From Oceanicola sp. (GTDB lineage: Bacteria; Pseudomonadota; Alphaproteobacteria; Rhodobacterales; Rhodobacteraceae), in assembly GCA_017792405.1 (NCBI GenBank), contig CP051231.1:2798062-2862061 (forward strand): DNA of 64,000 nucleotides. Reading direction: 5' to 3'. Positions 62,858-64,000 of this stretch are shown here, piece by piece; within the stretch, counting starts at the first letter, position 1; each line of letters starts with the position of its first letter. Both the position numbers and the translations under genes were made by a program. Under the pieces are notes generated by a model. It searched no databases. It was not told the DNA's origin and worked only from the letters and a program-made list of their open reading frames with translations.

Positions 62858-63628
62858 TCACACCTGCAAAACGGAGCTGACGAGCAGCTGGGTGTAGGGA
62901 TGCTGCGGGTCGTCCAGCACCTGGTCGGTCAGCCCGGTCTCGACCACGCGGCCCGATTTCATCACCATCAGCCGATGCGCCAGCAGGCGAACCACGGCGA
63001 GGTCATGGGTGACGATGAGCGCCGAAAGCCCCATCTCGCGCACGAGGCCACGCAGCAGATCGAGCAGGCGGGCCTGCACGCTCACATCCAGCCCGCCGGT
63101 TGGCTCATCCATGAACACCAGCCGCGGCCCGCTCACGAGGTTGCGGGCGATCTGGAGCCGCTGCTGCATCCCGCCCGAAAAGGCGCGTGGGCGGTCATCT
63201 ATCCGGTCTTCTGTAATCTCGACCCGGCCCAGCCAGTCGGTCGCCGTCTCGCGGATCTGGCCATAGTGCCGCGCACCCACCGCCATCAGCCGCTCACCCA
63301 CATTGCCACCCGCGCTCACGCTCATGCGCAGCCCGTCCCGCGGGTTCTGATGCACGAAGGCCCAATCGGTCCGCCCCAGCATCCGCCGCTCCGGCTCGCT
63401 CATCGTCACCGTATCGCGCGGCCCCTCGGCGCGGGTGTCGAACACCACACTGCCCTGATCCGGCGTCAGATGCCCTGCAAGGCAGGAGAGCAGCGTAGAC
63501 TTGCCCGAGCCGCTTTCGCCCACGATCCCCATCACCTCGCCGGGGTAGAGATCGAAACCCACATCTGTGCAGCCGATACGGAAGCCGTAGGTCTTGCGGA
63601 TTCCCTGAACCGAGAGAAGCGGGGTCAT
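62858..63628 (-). CDS. phnK: C-P lyase complex ABC-type ATPase PhnK
   Basis: A 256-residue ATPase of the C-P lyase core. Walker A GESGSGKST, signature FSGGMQQRLQIARNL and Walker B LVFMDEPTGGLD. The ATG at 63628 has AGGAGG 7 bases upstream and overlaps the phnJ stop (ATGA). PhnK docks on PhnJ. Confidence 0.94.
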   Translation of the reverse strand: MTPLLSVQGIRKTYGFRIGCTDVGFDLYPGEVMGIVGESGSGKSTLLSCLAGHLTPDQGSVVFDTRAEGPRDTVTMSEPERRMLGRTDWAFVHQNPRDGLRMSVSAGGNVGERLMAVGARHYGQIRETATDWLGRVEITEDRIDDRPRAFSGGMQQRLQIARNLVSGPRLVFMDEPTGGLDVSVQARLLDLLRGLVREMGLSALIVTHDLAVVRLLAHRLMVMKSGRVVETGLTDQVLDDPQHPYTQLLVSSVLQV

Positions 63629-64000
63629 GCGGCTGCCTCCTGCCGGGTGGCGCAATGATCGGTGTCGGAGCAGACATACATCCGGCTGCCCGCGTCATCG
63701 GTGATGATCTCGTCGAGGTAGGTGTCGGAAGCCCCACAAAGGGCGCAGTCATGCGGCGCCTTGCCCGCGACGAAGGGATGATCCTCGAAGTCGAGGCTCA
63801 CCACCCGCGTATAGGGCGGGATCGCGTAAATCCGCTGCTCGCGGCCCGCGCCGAAAAGCTGGATCGCGGCCATCTCCATCTTGGGGTTGTCGAACTTGGG
63901 GATCGGCGACGGGTCCATCACGTAGCGCCCCTCCACCTTCACCGGATAGGCATAGGCGGTGGCGATCTCACCATGGCGGGCGATGTCCTCGTAGAGCTTC
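63625..64000 (-). CDS. phnJ: C-P lyase radical SAM subunit PhnJ, C-terminal part (gene continues past the window edge)
   Basis: The last ~124 residues of PhnJ; the frame is open to base 64000. It contains FGAGREQRIYAIPPYTRVVS and the four-cysteine iron-sulfur motif C-x2-C-x21-C-x5-C (CALC ... YVCSDTDHC), which holds the [4Fe-4S] cluster that starts cleavage of the carbon-phosphorus bond. The remaining phn genes (phnI, phnH, phnG and transport genes) should lie to the right. Confidence 0.96.
   Translation of the reverse strand, partial: KLYEDIARHGEIATAYAYPVKVEGRYVMDPSPIPKFDNPKMEMAAIQLFGAGREQRIYAIPPYTRVVSLDFEDHPFVAGKAPHDCALCGASDTYLDEIITDDAGSRMYVCSDTDHCATRQEAAA

Overview
The window is high-GC DNA that is almost completely coding, with many 4-base start/stop overlaps. 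Its gene families point to an alphaproteobacterium of the Rhodobacterales (Roseobacter-like, probably marine): a Rhizobium-type rhamnose operon, ectoine genes with a dedicated aspartokinase, a C-P lyase cluster, binding-protein sugar transporters and a cobalamin-riboswitch methionine gene. The organism call is inference; no 16S or other marker gene is present. I see no insertion sequence, integrase, CRISPR array or rRNA.

Layout. 1-327: 3' end of a likely type VI secretion sheath gene (tssC). 370-2981: acyl-CoA synthetase plus SAM methyltransferase. 3216-5040: a cobalamin riboswitch, a small unknown gene and a betaine-homocysteine methyltransferase (B12-independent family). 5106-8013: ABC exporter, GH25 lipoprotein, tRNA-Gly. 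8199-12156: pqiA1-pqiA2-pqiB-pqiC envelope lipid transport operon. 12164-16512: CoA-transferase, hotdog hydratase, LysR regulator and acyl-CoA dehydrogenase, probably an organic-acid CoA module.

16650-28204: a TetR-controlled sugar regulon with a MalFGK-type ABC transporter, four different Gfo/Idh/MocA oxidoreductases, a DUF993 aldolase-like protein and a TIM-barrel isomerase. The same 17-base operator sequence occurs before both transcription units. This is the best candidate for an undescribed catabolic pathway. 28232-38998: L-rhamnose locus rhaRSTPQUK, divergent from rhaD and an E. coli-type rhaA isomerase, with a mirrored pair of operators between them.

39004-43451: ectoine synthesis (ectR-like MarR gene, ectABC, ask) with a perfect palindrome before ectA. 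43480-46322: ExbB-ExbD-ExbD-TonB. 46532-50890: RND efflux pump and adaptor. 51087-51911: YgiD-type dioxygenase. 51981-60483: RbsABC-type transporter plus genes for oxidative L-fucose (or similar deoxysugar) breakdown: aldose dehydrogenase, mutarotase, lactonase, SDR, then DUF3237 and an AGE epimerase. 60492-64000: phnM, phnN, phnL, phnK and the 3' end of phnJ of the C-P lyase pathway.

Taken together the region serves uptake and breakdown of several plant or algal sugars, osmoprotection, phosphonate use and envelope maintenance.
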